64,000 nt of DNA from JANPPS01 sp965246925 (GCA_965246925.1 OZ251994.1:2914001-2978000); one strand, 5' to 3'. Counted from the first letter of the stretch, positions 8,141-16,273 are shown. Program-made: numbers and translations. Notes: a model not told the origin generated them from the sequence alone.

Positions 8141-9216
8141 ACCAGCGCCGCCGGGGACAGCCGGGTCAGCCGCGCGACCCAGCGGAGCGCCCCCGGCCAC
8201 AGCTGCGCCGCCCGCACCGCCAGCCCCGGCACACGCTGCGCCCCCGCATACAACAGCCCGGCCCGCCCGATCGGACGCCCCGCATCCAGCCCGGCCCGGC
8301 GGTGATACGCCGCCGCATCCGCCCCGGCCCCCACCGCCGCGAACGCCGTATGCAGCGCGATCGACACGCCATCCCCGCAAAACGACGGAATGACCCCCAT
8401 CTGATCCCCCAGCCGGAACACCCCGGCCGGATCGGACCCGCCCGCCCGGTGCACATAACCATACGGCACGCGAAAAATACTGAGCGGCTGCGGCAACAGC
8501 GCCACCGACCCCGCCAGCCGCCGCGCCACGTGCGCGCATTCATGCGACAGCAGCTGCGCCACGCCGTCCCAGCTCCGCCCCGCCTCCTGAAACCGCGCGC
8601 GGTCCAGCAACAGGCAGAAATTGGCCCGCCCGCCCTCCACCATCTGCAATCCGGCATACCCGCCGCGGAACAGCATCACCTCGATGAACCCGGCCAGCTC
8701 CGCCCGCTGCGCCGCGCTCAGCCGCAGATACATCTTGAGCCCGACCCACTCCGCCGGCGCCCGCCCCGGCTCCCGCCGCAACCCCCGCAAATCATGCTTC
8801 CCGGTCGCCAGATACAGCCGGCCCGCCGGCATCCGGCCCTGGCCCGCGACCTCCAGCCGCCCGTCCGCATAGCCCCGCGCGGCATGCCCGCGCAGCACGG
8901 TCGCGCCCCTGGCCGCCGCCAGATCCAGCAGCGCCTCGTCCAGCACCCGCCGGCTCAACCCCATTCCTCGGAACGGCAGCGCCGCCTCCGCCACCCGGCC
9001 CCGGTGCACCAGCCGCACCCGCCCGATCGGCGCCGCCCCCAGCCCCGCCAGATCGAGGCCAAGCCGCCCCAGATACTCCTGCGCCTCCCACGACAGGAAC
9101 TCCCCGCATATCTTGTCGTGCGCCGCGCTCTCCCGCTCGATCAGCAGCGCGTCCGGCCCCAGCAGGCACGCCGCCGCCGCCCCCGCCGCGCCGCCGCCCA
9201 CGATCACCGCCCTCAA
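8137..9216 (-). CDS. FAD-dependent oxidoreductase of the geranylgeranyl-reductase-like group
   Basis: The protein of about 359 residues has a dinucleotide-binding VIVGGGAAGAAAA within the first 16 residues, a CGEFLSWEA stretch after the first strand, and the second FAD contact RLGDQMGVIPSFCGDGVSIAL about 110 residues from the end. This matches group A flavin monooxygenase or geranylgeranyl-reductase-like enzymes. The start is taken as TTG at 9216, overlapping the methyltransferase stop (TTGA); an in-frame GTG three codons later is possible. Next to a type III polyketide synthase it probably oxidises or reduces the polyketide; the exact reaction is unknown. Confidence 0.82.
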   Translation of the reverse strand: MRAVIVGGGAAGAAAACLLGPDALLIERESAAHDKICGEFLSWEAQEYLGRLGLDLAGLGAAPIGRVRLVHRGRVAEAALPFRGMGLSRRVLDEALLDLAAARGATVLRGHAARGYADGRLEVAGQGRMPAGRLYLATGKHDLRGLRREPGRAPAEWVGLKMYLRLSAAQRAELAGFIEVMLFRGGYAGLQMVEGGRANFCLLLDRARFQEAGRSWDGVAQLLSHECAHVARRLAGSVALLPQPLSIFRVPYGYVHRAGGSDPAGVFRLGDQMGVIPSFCGDGVSIALHTAFAAVGAGADAAAYHRRAGLDAGRPIGRAGLLYAGAQRVPGLAVRAAQLWPGALRWVARLTRLSPAALV

Positions 9217-9908
9217 CGCAGCCGGCTCACGCCATAGCGGAACGGCAGATGCCACCGGATGCTGGCCGAGTTGATGCCCGCCTGCCGCAACAGCCGCTCC
9301 CAATCCCGCCGCCGGAAACTCCGCGTGACGCTGATCGCCCCATCATGCCGCACGATCGGGTCCCACCGCGCCAGCGCGCCCATCGCGCGGAAGCCGTAAT
9401 ACGCCACCGCATGCCGGTGCAGGTCGTTCACGAACCACCCGAGCCCCGCACTCGCCTCCATCCAGCGCAGGAACGCCACCAGCTGCACATCGTCCAAATG
9501 ATGCGTGAACAACGAGCTGATCACCAAATCATAGCCGCCCGGCAACACGTCGAATACGTCGCCGGTCCGGTAATGAATGTCCATGCCCGGCGGCGTCATG
9601 ACCCGCGCCGCCGCCGCACAGCCGGGGTTGAGGTCGATCCCCGCCAGCTCCAGCGCCACGCCCCGCCGCGCCCCCCAGCGGTGGATGCGCCGCAGCATGT
9701 CGCCCTCGCCGAACCCCACATCCAGCACCCGCATCACCCGCCCCGGCGCCCGCCGCACCGCACGCCCCATGAACGACAAAGTAGGGACCCGCGCCCGCGT
9801 CACGGTATTGACCACCGCCAGATCCGCCAGCACCGCCGCATACCGCGCGTCCGAAACCACCTCCGTATCCAGGACCTCCAGCCGATGACTTCGGTCGCTA
9901 AAATTCAT
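9213..9908 (-). CDS. class I SAM-dependent methyltransferase
   Basis: The 231-residue protein has the SAM-binding motif I VLDVGFGEGD around residue 70, an acidic motif II in AGIDLNPG, and motif IV-like DLVISSLFTHHL. A hydrophobic C-terminal part rich in Trp, Tyr and His could bind substrate. The ATG overlaps the stop of the type III polyketide synthase by 4 nt, and its own stop overlaps the oxidoreductase start, so it is part of the polyketide pathway. It is likely to methylate a phenolic oxygen or ring carbon of the product, or a quinone-like derivative; which one is inference. Confidence 0.85.
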   Translation of the reverse strand: MNFSDRSHRLEVLDTEVVSDARYAAVLADLAVVNTVTRARVPTLSFMGRAVRRAPGRVMRVLDVGFGEGDMLRRIHRWGARRGVALELAGIDLNPGCAAAARVMTPPGMDIHYRTGDVFDVLPGGYDLVISSLFTHHLDDVQLVAFLRWMEASAGLGWFVNDLHRHAVAYYGFRAMGALARWDPIVRHDGAISVTRSFRRRDWERLLRQAGINSASIRWHLPFRYGVSRLR

Positions 9909-10963
9909 AGCACCTCGAACCGGAACGTCTCCGCGCACAGCCCGGGCCCGAACGCCATCCCCAGCCCCCGCCCCGGCGCCCCGCCTAGCATCCGCCGCAG
10001 CACGAACATCAGCGTGGCCGAACTCACATTCCCCACCGCCTCCAGCACCGCCCGCGATGGCGCGAGGCAGCCGGGCGCCAGCCGCAGCCCCAGCTCCACC
10101 GCATCCAGCACCGTCCGCCCCCCCGCATGCACCGCCCAATGCGGAATATCCGCGAGCTTCCAGTCCCGCCAGATCCCGTCCTGGTCGTTCCGCTCCGCCT
10201 CTGCCCGCAGCGCCCCGCCGATCCGCCCCGGCACCTTGCCCGACAGATGCATGTCGAACCCTTGGTCACCGATCTTCCACGTGATCAGATCCTGCGTGCC
10301 CGGCAGGTGCGCCGCCCGGAAATCCTGCAGCGCGATCCCCGTCGCCTCCCGCGTCACGAGCGCCGCCGTCGCCCCGTCGCCGAACAGCAGGAATGACAGG
10401 ATCGTCTCCAGATCCGGCGTCTCCTGCATATGCAGCGTGCATAGCTCGAGGTTCACGACCAACACCCGCGCATCCGGCTCCGACCGCACGATATGATGCG
10501 CCGTCCTCAACGCCGGCACCGCCGCATAGCAGCCCATGAACCCGATCAGGCTCCGCTCCACCCGATGCGACAGCCCCAGCCGCTCCGCCAGCATCTGGTC
10601 CAGCCCCGGCGCGGTGAACCCCGTGCACGACGCCACCACCACATGCGTGACCCCCTCCAAATCGAGCGGGCGCGCCGCCTCCATCGCCAGCTCCACCGCG
10701 CGCCGCGAATACACCTCCATCCGCCGCGCCGTCCCGGGGAACTCGCCCCGCCGGTAGAACCCCTCCGCATCGACATCGGCCGCGCCGGGCACGCCGGGCC
10801 GGAAAAAGCTGAACCGGTGCCCGATCCCCGACCGCTCCGCCATCCGGTCGAACAGCACCCGCGCCCGCTCCGTCGGCAACAGCGTGCGCGCGAACCCCAT
10901 GAATGCCGCATGCACGTCATGCGGCGGCACCGCCGTGCCGATCGCGTTGATATGCGCCCTCAC
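9905..10963 (-). CDS. type III polyketide synthase (chalcone/stilbene synthase family)
   Basis: The 352-residue protein has the full catalytic triad of the family: Cys113 in VVVASCTGFTAPG, His279 in HWAVHAGG and Asn312 in VGNVSSAT. The C-terminal MAFGPGLCAE matches the conserved GFGPG-type loop. Such enzymes condense malonyl units on a CoA- or ACP-bound starter to give pyrones, resorcinols or naphthalenes. The start is GTG, overlapping the ketosynthase stop (GTGA). The adjacent ACP and ketosynthase suggest a dedicated acyl starter is made and handed over. The product cannot be predicted from sequence alone. Confidence 0.94.
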   Translation of the reverse strand: MRAHINAIGTAVPPHDVHAAFMGFARTLLPTERARVLFDRMAERSGIGHRFSFFRPGVPGAADVDAEGFYRRGEFPGTARRMEVYSRRAVELAMEAARPLDLEGVTHVVVASCTGFTAPGLDQMLAERLGLSHRVERSLIGFMGCYAAVPALRTAHHIVRSEPDARVLVVNLELCTLHMQETPDLETILSFLLFGDGATAALVTREATGIALQDFRAAHLPGTQDLITWKIGDQGFDMHLSGKVPGRIGGALRAEAERNDQDGIWRDWKLADIPHWAVHAGGRTVLDAVELGLRLAPGCLAPSRAVLEAVGNVSSATLMFVLRRMLGGAPGRGLGMAFGPGLCAETFRFEVL

Positions 10964-12174
10964 GGCAACGCCAGCGCCAGCGTCGCGTTCAGCCCGCCGA
11001 ATGCGAACGAGTTGGACAGCGCCGCCCGGAACGCCGCCGGACGCGACACCGGCACCGGGTCCACGTCGCACTCCGGATCCGCCACCCGGAACCCCACCGT
11101 CGGCGGCAACATCTGATCCCGCAGCGCGCACACGGTGATCAGCGCCTCCAGCGCCCCGCCCGCGCACAGCGTATGCCCGGTCGCCCCCTTGCTGCTGCTC
11201 ACCGGCGGCACCCCGGCGCCGAACACAAGATGCAGCGCCGCCGTCTCCGTCCGGTCATTCAACAGCGTCCCCGTGCCATGCGCATTGATATAGCCCACAT
11301 CGCCCGCCGCCAAACCCGCATCGTCCAGCGCCCCCTGCATCGCCGCCGCCGCCCCGGCCGCGTCCGGCGCCGTGATGTCCAGCCCATCCGCGCTCATGCC
11401 GAACCCGGCCAGCTCGGAGATGATAACAGCCCCCCGCTCCACCGCATGCTCCCACCGCTCCAGCACCAGCACCGCCGCACCCTCGCCCAGCACCAGCCCG
11501 GACCGGTCGCGTGAGAACGGACGGCACCCCTCCGCGCTCAGCACCCGCAGCCCCTCCCAGCACTTGAACACGCCCACGACGATGCTCGCATCCGATCCCC
11601 CGGCCAGCATCACGTCCGCCCGCCCCATTCGGATCAAATCGCCCGCCTGCCCGATCGCATGCGCCGACGACGCACAGGCCGACGCCACTGCAAACCCCGG
11701 CCCCCGCAGCAGCTGATCCATCGACACCTGGGACGCCGCCGCATTGGGCATCAGCCGCGGAACCGTGAACGGATGCACCCGCGCCGCCCCCTCGCCATAG
11801 AACGCCCGGTATGCGGCATCGAGGCTGGTCTGCCCGATCGGCGCCCCCAGCACCACGCCCCGCCGGTGCGCCCGCTCCGGGTCCGGCAACAACCCCGCAT
11901 CCCGCACCGCCTCCCGTGCCGCCACCACGGCCATCGCCGACGCCCGGTCCAGCAACGCCATCGCGCGCGGCTCGAAATGCCGCGCCGGGTCGAACGCCGC
12001 CTCCCCGGCGATCCGCGCGCTGATCCGCTCTAGCGGGATGGCGGTAATCGGCCCGATGCCGCACTCTCCCCGCAACAGCGCCGCCCATAACGACGCCACG
12101 TCCGAGCCTAGCGCGCATAGCCCGCCCAAGCCGGTGACCGCTACCCTGTGCAGCCGCCGTGCTGGATGCGTCAC
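10960..12174 (-). CDS. beta-ketoacyl-ACP synthase, FabF/KAS II-like
   Basis: The 404-residue thiolase-fold enzyme has the Cys-His-His triad of KAS I/II enzymes: Cys167 in ASACASS, His299 in INAHGTGT and His334 in GATGHTLCAGG. Length and motif spacing are normal for FabF. It starts with GTG overlapping the ACP stop (GTGA) and overlaps the type III PKS start. As a pathway-specific copy beside its own ACP it probably elongates an acyl chain used as starter by the polyketide synthase, rather than serving bulk fatty acid synthesis. That role is inference. Confidence 0.9.
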   Translation of the reverse strand: MTHPARRLHRVAVTGLGGLCALGSDVASLWAALLRGECGIGPITAIPLERISARIAGEAAFDPARHFEPRAMALLDRASAMAVVAAREAVRDAGLLPDPERAHRRGVVLGAPIGQTSLDAAYRAFYGEGAARVHPFTVPRLMPNAAASQVSMDQLLRGPGFAVASACASSAHAIGQAGDLIRMGRADVMLAGGSDASIVVGVFKCWEGLRVLSAEGCRPFSRDRSGLVLGEGAAVLVLERWEHAVERGAVIISELAGFGMSADGLDITAPDAAGAAAAMQGALDDAGLAAGDVGYINAHGTGTLLNDRTETAALHLVFGAGVPPVSSSKGATGHTLCAGGALEALITVCALRDQMLPPTVGFRVADPECDVDPVPVSRPAAFRAALSNSFAFGGLNATLALALP

Positions 12175-12467
12175 GAAGGCCTAGGGCTGGATTCAGCATT
12201 GAGAGTGTGCACGACATGATCGACCAATTGGCCCACGGTCGTGAACTCCGCGCCGCTCCGTTCCGTCACGACCGGGATTTCCACCTTGAACCGCTCTTCC
12301 AGCGCAAAGATGGTCTGCGCTAGATCGAGCGACGGGATATCCAGCTCTTCGAGCGACGCTTCACGGTCGAGCCGGTTGCGCTCCACACCGGTCTCATGCG
12401 CCACGATATCCAGGATCTCAGCCTCGCGCGGATCGCCGTGCAGGCCCGCAAGGGGCGGCGTGTTCAT
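12171..12467 (-). CDS. acyl carrier protein with a variant attachment motif
   Basis: The 98-residue acidic helical protein fits the ACP fold, with helix II beginning at LDIPSLDLAQ. Ser46 aligns with the phosphopantetheine-bearing Ser, but the usual Asp before it (DSL) is Pro here (PSL). A preceding Asp (LEELD) and the following FALEERFKVEIP are ACP-like. As the first gene of the polyketide unit, overlapping the ketosynthase by GTGA, it is most likely its dedicated carrier. The altered motif may limit recognition by the housekeeping phosphopantetheinyl transferase. Confidence 0.82.
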   Translation of the reverse strand: MNTPPLAGLHGDPREAEILDIVAHETGVERNRLDREASLEELDIPSLDLAQTIFALEERFKVEIPVVTERSGAEFTTVGQLVDHVVHTLNAESSPRPS

Positions 12468-12497
12468 GTCCGGTGCCCGCCTTTCTGTCTAAAGGGC

Positions 12498-12526
12498 AAT
12501 ATAGGCGCACCCCGCCGAAAGGCAAA
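12498..12526 (-). promoter_or_regulatory. candidate promoter of the 11-gene ACP-to-RDD unit
   Basis: On the minus strand TTGCCT is followed after 16 nt by TATATT, 30 nt upstream of the ACP start codon. Spacing and the good -10 box fit a sigma-70-type promoter, and this is the only gap upstream of the unit. It is a prediction from consensus only. Confidence 0.4.
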
Positions 12527-12534
12527 AGCAGGTC

Positions 12535-12562
12535 GGGGCCGGCCCTCCCCAGGGCCGGCCCC
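12535..12562 (-). terminator. strong hairpin terminator after the glycine-zipper gene
   Basis: A perfect 11-bp stem (GGGGCCGGCCC with its complement) around a 6-nt loop lies 21 nt after the stop at 12584. On the minus strand it is followed by GACCTGCTTTTG, a short interrupted T run. It separates the stress genes from the ACP promoter downstream. Confidence 0.65.
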
Positions 12563-12583
12563 GTTCGTATCAAGCCAGCTAAC

Positions 12584-13207
12584 TCAGACCGGCGTGTTGG
12601 TCCGCGCGGCCGTCGTCGTGCCCAGCATGGGCGACGCACCTGCCGTATAAGCCGGCGCGGCCTCATCGAACTTGCTCCAGCCCTCGGCCCGGTAGCTTTC
12701 GCCGCGGCTTGCAGTGTCCACGGGCGAGTAGGTGTTCAGCACCTGATTGACCATCGCCGTCTGGCTGTCATCCGCCCGGACCGTCACCAGCGTGCCGCCG
12801 CGGCGCACGCCCTCGGCATAGACATGCGCGTCATCTTCGCTCACGCCAGCCCCCACGAGCGAGCCTAGCAGCCCGCCGCTGGCCGCACCCACGCCGGCGC
12901 CGACCGCAGTGGCCACGAGCCAGCCCGCCGCCACGACCGGACCCACGCCCGGAATGGCCAGCATGCCCAACCCGGCCAGCAGCCCCGCGCCACCGCCCAG
13001 CACGGTTCCGAGCGTAGCACCCGCACCCGCACCGTCACCGGCATGCGCCGTGTGGTCGCCCGTCGCTGTATCGGTGCCGGGCACGGTGCTGTCGGACCGG
13101 TTCGCCACGATGCTGATCGCATCATGGGAGACGCCGCCAGCCTCGAGCTCCCGGACCGCGCTGCTTGCATGCTCATAAGAGTCGAAAAGACGAGTGATTA
13201 CAGCCAT
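12584..13207 (-). CDS. general stress protein 17M-like protein with glycine zipper
   Basis: The 207-residue protein begins MAVITRLFDSYEHASSAVREL and resembles the YflT/general stress protein 17M-type alpha/beta domain. A central Gly/Ala-rich hydrophobic region (about residues 60-115, with repeats such as GAGVGAASGGLLGSLVGAG) acts as a glycine zipper, followed by a second small strand-rich segment (GGTLVTVRADD). Such proteins are stress-induced and may be membrane-associated. A strong AAGGAG site lies 8 nt before the start. It follows the PepSY-like gene by 21 nt and is probably co-transcribed with it. Confidence 0.72.
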   Translation of the reverse strand: MAVITRLFDSYEHASSAVRELEAGGVSHDAISIVANRSDSTVPGTDTATGDHTAHAGDGAGAGATLGTVLGGGAGLLAGLGMLAIPGVGPVVAAGWLVATAVGAGVGAASGGLLGSLVGAGVSEDDAHVYAEGVRRGGTLVTVRADDSQTAMVNQVLNTYSPVDTASRGESYRAEGWSKFDEAAPAYTAGASPMLGTTTAARTNTPV

Positions 13208-13228
13208 AATGAAACTCCTTTAGACGGA

Positions 13229-13561
13229 TTACTGACCGACGATGTTGCCCTGATAGTCGAGCGAAACCTGGGCGGACTTGCCGTCCTTCATCGCAGTGCC
13301 GCGCCAAACGCCGTTATCGTCCTTCTTCAAGTCCATGACCTGTGTGTAGCCCCGCTCCTCGATGCGGCTCCGCGCCTGACCCTCGGTAAAGCTGTTGGCG
13401 CCCGCCACCGGCGCGGCCGTCGTGCGGCTTGGCTCCGCAGTGGTCGTGACCGCTGCCGGGGCCTTGTCCGTGCTGGGCGCTGCGGTGGTGGTCTGAGCGG
13501 CGGCGCCGCCAGCCGCCGTGATCAGGCTAAGGGCAAAAACCGCCCCGATCCGGTTGTTCAT
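13229..13561 (-). CDS. small periplasmic PepSY-like protein
   Basis: The 110-residue protein has a signal peptide (residues 1-22, ending GGAAAQ), a low-complexity Thr/Ala/Pro linker and a C-terminal domain of about 55 residues containing FTEGQARSRIEERGY and GTAMKDGKSAQVSLDYQG, the strand-helix-strand pattern of PepSY-like domains. Such proteins bind or inhibit partners in the periplasm or act as stress proteins; the partner is unknown. It leads a two-gene unit with the glycine-zipper protein. Confidence 0.7.
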   Translation of the reverse strand: MNNRIGAVFALSLITAAGGAAAQTTTAAPSTDKAPAAVTTTAEPSRTTAAPVAGANSFTEGQARSRIEERGYTQVMDLKKDDNGVWRGTAMKDGKSAQVSLDYQGNIVGQ

Positions 13562-13680
13562 GTGTCGCTCCTGCGTCGTTCCATCCGGCCGGGTCCGGCG
13601 TGCTGCCGGTTCCCTGGTCCGATGCAGGCCCTAGCGCGGCATGGCCGGGACGGTTGCCTCCGCCTCACGGAAGCGTGCGG

Positions 13681-14481
13681 CTATTTAAGGATTAACCGCT
13701 CCACCGCCTTGGCAAACCCTTCGTCATTATACCCATCCGTGACCTCGCTCGCCTGCGCCTTGACCGCGTCCGACGCCTGGCCCATCGCGATCGACAGCCC
13801 GCTCCGCTTGAACATCGTGACATCGTTCGGCATGTCGCCGATCGTCGCGATCTGCTCTGCCTTCAATCCCAGCCGCCGCGCGAGATAGTCGGCCACGAAG
13901 CCCTTGTTCGCCTCCTTATGCGTGACATCGAGGTAGTAGGGCTGGCTCCGCGCCGCCGAAGCGTCGCCCCCCACCGCCTGCTGCACGTCCTTCTCGCACT
14001 GCGCCACCCGGTCCAGATCGTCGCTTACGCCCACGATCTTCACCGCTTGATCCAGGTAGGGGCCGAAATCGTCCACGACTCTGGGCGGAAACTGCACCGT
14101 ATGTTCCTCCTTCTCCCGGTGCGGCGCATCCGCGGCGCGGATCAACCACTCGTCCGCGGTATAGACCCAAGCGTCGAGCCCATGCTCCAGGATAGCGGCC
14201 AGCGTGCTGCGGGCGATATCGCCGGGCAACATCTTGCTCTCGATCACCGACAGGTCCGGGTCCGTGAACACACCACCATTGAACCCGGCGATCACGCCAT
14301 CGATCGCAAGCGGCTGCACCAGCATGGCCATCCCTCGCGGCGGGCGTCCGCTGGTGATGGCGAAGTGTATCCCGCGCGCACGTAGGGCCTGCACCGCCGC
14401 GACCGCCCGGCCCGTCAGCCGCTTCTGCTGATCGACCAGCGTTCCGTCCACATCGGCAAGCAGCAGCGCAATCTCGGCCAT
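13681..14481 (-). CDS. Cof-type HAD-IIB family phosphatase
   Basis: The 266-residue protein shows all four HAD motifs: the nucleophile DVDGTLV near the N-terminus, ITSGRP, a Lys in the HKEANKG region and GDMPNDVTMF near the C-terminus. The cap region is of the Cof/IIB type. Such enzymes remove phosphate from sugar phosphates, cofactors or nucleotides; the substrate is not predictable. The ATG at 14481 is chosen because GGAG lies 6 nt upstream; in-frame ATG codons further up would only add residues without homology. Confidence 0.87.
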   Translation of the reverse strand: MAEIALLLADVDGTLVDQQKRLTGRAVAAVQALRARGIHFAITSGRPPRGMAMLVQPLAIDGVIAGFNGGVFTDPDLSVIESKMLPGDIARSTLAAILEHGLDAWVYTADEWLIRAADAPHREKEEHTVQFPPRVVDDFGPYLDQAVKIVGVSDDLDRVAQCEKDVQQAVGGDASAARSQPYYLDVTHKEANKGFVADYLARRLGLKAEQIATIGDMPNDVTMFKRSGLSIAMGQASDAVKAQASEVTDGYNDEGFAKAVERLILK

Positions 14482-14607
14482 GACCATCTCCGTTCGGGTT
14501 GAATTTAGCCGAGCCCGCAAAATGCTGTCGAGCAAGCTTGCATGACAGCGCTGCCCACTCTTTCATCATGTGCCCAAGAACAGCCCGAACACAGTCTGAA
14601 AAGCTTA

Positions 14608-14650
14608 TTTTGCCGCGTTAAGAGGCAAAAGAAGGGTTTGTCGCCCTTTT
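14608..14650 (+). other. pair of hairpins in the leader of the outer-membrane protein gene
   Basis: Two adjacent stems lie 50-90 nt upstream of the start at 14701. TTTTGCC (14608-14614) pairs with GGCAAAA (14624-14630), and AAGGG (14632-14636) pairs with CCCTT (14644-14648) followed by a short T run. The second resembles a weak intrinsic terminator. No plus-strand gene lies upstream, so attenuation of the downstream gene or an upstream promoter is possible. The function is not established. Confidence 0.35.
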
Positions 14651-14658
14651 AAGATAGG

Positions 14659-14672
14659 TCACAGTCCTGTGA
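14659..14672. promoter_or_regulatory. palindromic candidate operator TCACAGTCCTGTGA
   Basis: A perfect palindrome with 6-bp arms (TCACAG and CTGTGA) around TC lies 28 nt upstream of the start of the outer-membrane protein gene. The arms resemble half sites of the CRP/FNR superfamily, but their order is reversed and the spacing is shorter than in the E. coli CRP consensus. It may bind a dimeric regulator. Confidence 0.35.
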
Positions 14673-14700
14673 TAAACGCGTGACCCCAAAGGATTCCCGG

Positions 14701-15558
14701 ATGTTCAAAGGACTGCTTCTCGCCGCATCGGCCGCCCTGTTCTGCCAAACCGCTCAGGCGCAGATCTTCAGCGACACCAGCATCGGCTACCGCTTCGGCG
14801 ACTATTTCCGTGAACCCGGCATCGCCGACGGCCGCCACCCTCGCGGCGTCAACATCGACAAGAGCATCCTCAACATCGGCCACGTCGATGGCTGGAAGTA
14901 CGGGGCCAACTTCTTCAACCTCGATATCCTGAAATCCAACTCGCGCGACCCCTCCAACGGTGGCGGCCAAGGCGCGGTCGAAGCCTACTTCGTCTATCGC
15001 GGCGACCTCAGCCCCAACGCCATCTTCAACACCACAGCCTTCACCGTCGGCCCCTTGCGCGACGTGACGCTCGAAGCCGGCTTCGACATCAGCACGAAGA
15101 ACACGACCTTCGCCCCGCAAAAAGACCTCATCGTCATCGGGCCCAATCTCCACTTCAACACGCCGGGCTTCCTCAACGTCGCCTTCCTGCTCGGTAAGGA
15201 GTGGAACCATAACGGCATCACCCGTAAATCGCCGAGCTTCTCGCCGCAGCTGATCACCTCCATCGTGTTCTCCTACCCGTTCGACTTCATGAAGAACTTT
15301 GCGCCCCTTCGCCTGGACGGCTTCACCAACATCAACACGCCGAAGGGCAGGGACGGCTTCGGCGGCAAGACGCAATGGGAAGTGCTGTCGCAAACCCGCC
15401 TCGTGCTCGATCTGGGCCAAGTCGTGTTGAACAAGCCGAAGGTCGTGGACGCCTTCATCGGCTTCGAATACTGGCTCAACAAGTTTGGCAACGACCATAA
15501 CAAGGTGCCGGGCTCCTTGGCCTACTCGCCCTTCATCGGTGCCGCCGTCCACTTTTAG
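14701..15558 (+). CDS. outer-membrane beta-barrel protein, Tsx-like (nucleoside-specific channel family)
   Basis: The 285-residue protein has a signal peptide (residues 1-20, MFKGLLLAASAALFCQTAQA) and alternating amphipathic strands rich in Tyr, Phe and Trp. It ends with Phe (IGAAVHF), the usual C-terminal barrel signal. The stretches IGYRFGDYFREPG and GANFFNLDILKSN are like those of Tsx-type nucleoside channels and related OmpW-sized barrels. The ATG at 14701 is chosen for its signal peptide and an AAAGGA site 7 nt upstream. Its regulation may involve the hairpins and palindrome upstream. Confidence 0.7.
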   Translation: MFKGLLLAASAALFCQTAQAQIFSDTSIGYRFGDYFREPGIADGRHPRGVNIDKSILNIGHVDGWKYGANFFNLDILKSNSRDPSNGGGQGAVEAYFVYRGDLSPNAIFNTTAFTVGPLRDVTLEAGFDISTKNTTFAPQKDLIVIGPNLHFNTPGFLNVAFLLGKEWNHNGITRKSPSFSPQLITSIVFSYPFDFMKNFAPLRLDGFTNINTPKGRDGFGGKTQWEVLSQTRLVLDLGQVVLNKPKVVDAFIGFEYWLNKFGNDHNKVPGSLAYSPFIGAAVHF

Positions 15559-15623
15559 CGGCGGCGGAACTGCCATCACACTGCCCCGTTTGTAGGCGCA
15601 CAAACATTCGTGAAGAGGTCATC

Positions 15624-15878
15624 ATGTCTTCAAGGCTCCTAGTCCCGGCGCTCATCCTGCTCTGCGCCGGCTGCGCCGAAACCCCGGCCCGCACGCCGGT
15701 TTCCAACAGCACGCCAAACGGCGACGTCATCCAGCGCTCCGACCGCTCCGCGCCCGACACTCCCGTGGGTAAGAAGCCCGCCTCCGGCTATCGTGACCAG
15801 GCCGTCGACACCGACCCGGCATCGCCCCGCACCCGCGACACCGGCCAGAAGGTCGAGGTGCCCGTCCGCACGCAATGA
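15624..15878 (+). CDS. small lipoprotein
   Basis: The 84-residue product has a lipoprotein signal peptide with lipobox LCAGC (lipidated Cys at residue 17), followed by a hydrophilic Pro/Asp/Arg-rich tail without recognisable domain. It would be anchored to a membrane facing the periplasm. GAAGAGG lies just upstream of the ATG. It follows the outer-membrane protein gene by 65 nt and is followed by a strong hairpin. No function can be assigned. Confidence 0.65.
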   Translation: MSSRLLVPALILLCAGCAETPARTPVSNSTPNGDVIQRSDRSAPDTPVGKKPASGYRDQAVDTDPASPRTRDTGQKVEVPVRTQ

Positions 15879-15888
15879 CCCCGTCCCC

Positions 15889-15924
15889 GAAGCGTAGGCC
15901 GGTACTGCCGCCGGCCTACGCTTC
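15889..15924 (+). terminator. long perfect hairpin after the lipoprotein gene
   Basis: A perfect 14-bp stem (GAAGCGTAGGCCGG with its complement) around an 8-nt loop starts 11 nt after the stop at 15878. There is no T run, so it may act as a stability hairpin or a Rho-associated end rather than a classic intrinsic terminator. Confidence 0.55.
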
Positions 15925-15974
15925 CAGCGCGCATCGTTTCAGGCTAGAGCGGCGGCCTCATTGGAGTGTGCGCT

Positions 15975-16259
15975 ATGGCCGAGACAACAACCACGAGCAT
16001 CGAACTGGACCCGACCGAGGTCGCCCTCGTCATCGGCGAGGAAGAAGGCTCCATGACCATCCGCGTCGTCCCCGCGCGGGAACTGGACGACAACGCCGCC
16101 GAAATTCCCGAGCCGCATGAGATCGCCATCGCCCTCGCCATGCGCCTGCTGAAGGACCCCGAGTTCCACGACCAGGTGCTCGACTGGTATGACAGTCAGG
16201 ACGAAGACGACGAGGACGCCGAGGAAGAGGACGAACCGGCGCCCGCCAAGGAACACTAG
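15975..16259 (+). CDS. small acidic protein, resembling DUF5076
   Basis: The 94-residue protein is very acidic, with a tail of about 25 mostly Asp/Glu residues. The core contains VALVIGEEEGSMTIRVVP and a helix EIAIALAMRLLKDPEFHDQVLDWYD. This resembles small alphaproteobacterial proteins of the DUF5076 type, but the assignment is tentative. The ATG at 15975 is chosen with GGAG 8 nt upstream. It lies 14 nt before thrC and is probably co-transcribed with it. The function is unknown. Confidence 0.6.
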   Translation: MAETTTTSIELDPTEVALVIGEEEGSMTIRVVPARELDDNAAEIPEPHEIAIALAMRLLKDPEFHDQVLDWYDSQDEDDEDAEEEDEPAPAKEH

Positions 16260-16273
16260 GCCGGACTCAACCG

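Noticed and set aside
8141..8539. Upstream extension of the DUF4129 frame
   Set aside because: It overlaps the oxidoreductase gene in another frame; the ATG at 8140 with its ATGA overlap is the natural start.
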